Shown: positions 4,348-5,409 of the stretch, piece by piece
Position numbering within the stretch: the stretch's first letter is position 1
How the letters are laid out: each line of letters opens with the position of its first letter
Assembly (NCBI GenBank): GCA_031266235.1
Contig: JAISBJ010000012.1
Span: forward strand, 1-5,409
Direction: 5' to 3'
Length of the DNA: 5,409 nt
Source: Puniceicoccales bacterium
GTDB lineage: Bacteria > Verrucomicrobiota > Verrucomicrobiia > Opitutales > LL51
Notes under the pieces: generated by a model
The model's input: the letters and a program-made list of their open reading frames with translations, nothing else
The model's database searches: none
Told to the model about the DNA's origin: nothing
Program-made: the position numbers and the translations under genes

Positions 4348-5409
4348 ATGCGAAATTTAAGTGAAATTTTTATTAAACGGCCGGTGATGACCGTGCTACT
4401 GGTGCTTTCCATTATTTTGGCTGGAGTTTTCAGCTATTTGGATCTGCCGGTGAGCGATTTGCCGACCGTCGACTACCCCATCATCAACGTGCGCGCGGCT
4501 TATCCGGGCATGGACCCACAGATGGTAGCGGCCAATATTGCGTCGCCGCTGGAGAAGGAATTCATGCAAATTGCGGGCGTCGAGCAGGTATCGTCGACGA
4601 GCATGCAGGGGGCGGTGAGCATTACTTTACAATTTAATCTCAATAAGAGCATCGATTCGGCGGCGACGGACGTGCAATCGGCGATCACCCGCGCTTCGAG
4701 CCAACTGCCCCGCGACATGCCCTCTCAGCCGGTCTATGAAAAAACAGACCCCAACGGTACCCCCATTTACTTCCTCAATTTGAGCAGCGATTGCCTGTCG
4801 GCGGCGGAGTTATATGACCTAGCGGACCGGGAAATTTGTAATAAAATTAGCATTTTGGAAGGGGTTTCGAAGGTACAGGTTTACGGTATTAAGCGGGCGA
4901 TTCGCATTGAATTGGATGGGGACAAATTATACAACAAGGGCCTGACGATTTCGGATATTATCAGGGCGGTGCAGGCGGGGACGGTATCGATGGCGGCCGG
5001 GAGTTTGAAGGGTAGGAAAAACGCGGTTATTTTGAAACCTTTGGGACAGTTGGAGACGGCGAAGGGCTACCAGGACCTGATTATTGCCTATAAAAATGGG
5101 GCGCCAGTTTATTTGAGGGACGTTGGCGAGGCGGTTGAGGGTGTAGAGTCGAACGACGTCAAGACGTGCTATTGGAGTCGGGACATGGCATCTGGTCGGG
5201 CCAGTGTGGCGATTGCGGTGACGCGCGGCGCTGGGGCGAACGCCATCAAAATTTCGGAGGCCGTCGAGCAATTAATCCCGGCGATCAACCGCCAATTGCC
5301 TTCGTCGGCGACGCTGACGGCCGTTTACAATCGCGCCAACAAGATTGTGGATTCGATAAACGACGTCAAGGAGACGCTGGTGATCGCATTTTTACTGGTT
5401 GTGGCGGTA
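4348..5409 (+). CDS. RND efflux permease, N-terminal 354 residues (3' part outside window)
   Basis: This is the inner-membrane proton-driven pump subunit of the HAE1 type, normally about 1,020-1,050 residues; the frame is open to the last base. ATG 4348 gives MRNLSEIFIKRPVMT, the standard RND start with the FIKRPV motif (8-13) ahead of TM1 (about 12-30). 'LPVSDLPTVDYP' (33-44), 'YPGMDP', 'ASPLEKEF' and 'GVEQVSSTSMQG' mark the first porter domain. The phrase 'LQFNLNKSIDSAATDVQSAI' and the wording around it resemble MdtB/MdtC more than AcrB, by memory. The window ends in 'ETLVIAFLLVVAV', the start of TM2, so the proton-relay Asp residues of TM4 are not visible. The gene starts 15 nt after the adaptor stop. 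An ATG at 4335 leads to a TGA nine codons later and is not the start. The ribosome site is weak, consistent with coupling to the adaptor gene. Confidence 0.95.
   Translation, partial: MRNLSEIFIKRPVMTVLLVLSIILAGVFSYLDLPVSDLPTVDYPIINVRAAYPGMDPQMVAANIASPLEKEFMQIAGVEQVSSTSMQGAVSITLQFNLNKSIDSAATDVQSAITRASSQLPRDMPSQPVYEKTDPNGTPIYFLNLSSDCLSAAELYDLADREICNKISILEGVSKVQVYGIKRAIRIELDGDKLYNKGLTISDIIRAVQAGTVSMAAGSLKGRKNAVILKPLGQLETAKGYQDLIIAYKNGAPVYLRDVGEAVEGVESNDVKTCYWSRDMASGRASVAIAVTRGAGANAIKISEAVEQLIPAINRQLPSSATLTAVYNRANKIVDSINDVKETLVIAFLLVVAV

Noticed and set aside
4335..4364. A short frame from ATG 4335
   Set aside because: It stops after nine codons; the RND start motif is in the frame of ATG 4348.
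4927..5271. A minus-strand frame of 114 codons
   Set aside because: It is antisense to the permease coding region, which matches the RND family throughout.

Overview
The window is a compact bacterial stretch with all recognisable genes on the + strand. The order ileS – TraR/DksA-family gene – lspA, and a DksA-like protein with a 'SMEDL…ADILGFNP' front half and a 'GTYGICEITGE…RLEAVPFTRYSV' end, resemble what I remember of Verrucomicrobiota, especially Opitutae. That is recall and inference rather than a database result. Frequent lysine, isoleucine and phenylalanine codons rich in A and T (AAA, ATT, TTT) sit beside GC-rich stretches. The Gram-negative tripartite efflux genes require an outer membrane.

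Layout. (1) 1-312: the last 103 codons of isoleucyl-tRNA synthetase, whose C-terminal zinc knuckle has lost two of four cysteines. (2) 316-1008: a 230-aa TraR/DksA-family protein that keeps one of the four zinc-finger cysteines and appears to have a short coiled coil without the acidic tip. (3) 1013-1438: lspA, the lipoprotein signal peptidase, with a GTG start behind a strong Shine-Dalgarno sequence. (4) 1439-1520: an intergenic gap holding a good sigma-70-type promoter (TTGACA, 17 bp, TATCCT). (5) 1521-2939: a TolC/OprM/NodT-type outer-membrane efflux lipoprotein with a likely TTG start. (6) 2871-3288: a tandem direct repeat (211 + 207 bp) of the junction between the outer-membrane gene and the adaptor gene. 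It creates a 65-codon chimeric reading frame at 2953-3150. (7) 3160-4332: the full-length RND periplasmic adaptor, a lipoprotein. (8) 4348 to the window end: the first 354 codons of an RND inner-membrane permease, closest in my memory to MdtB/MdtC.

Genes 5, 7 and 8 would form one tripartite RND pump, probably transcribed from the promoter at 1468-1496. Both the outer-membrane factor and the adaptor carry lipoprotein signal peptides, so both should be substrates of the LspA encoded just upstream. The most unusual object is the small gene between them. A partial duplication fused the lipoprotein signal and first mature residues of the adaptor, in frame, to the last 20 residues of the outer-membrane factor. 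It has a complete start, a stronger Shine-Dalgarno than the real adaptor gene, and no disabling mutation despite about 7% divergence between the repeat copies. It could be a neutral scar, a translated leader that couples to the adaptor gene, or a young small lipoprotein. I see no mobile element, CRISPR array, tRNA or rRNA. No stretch longer than 300 bases lacks a gene.
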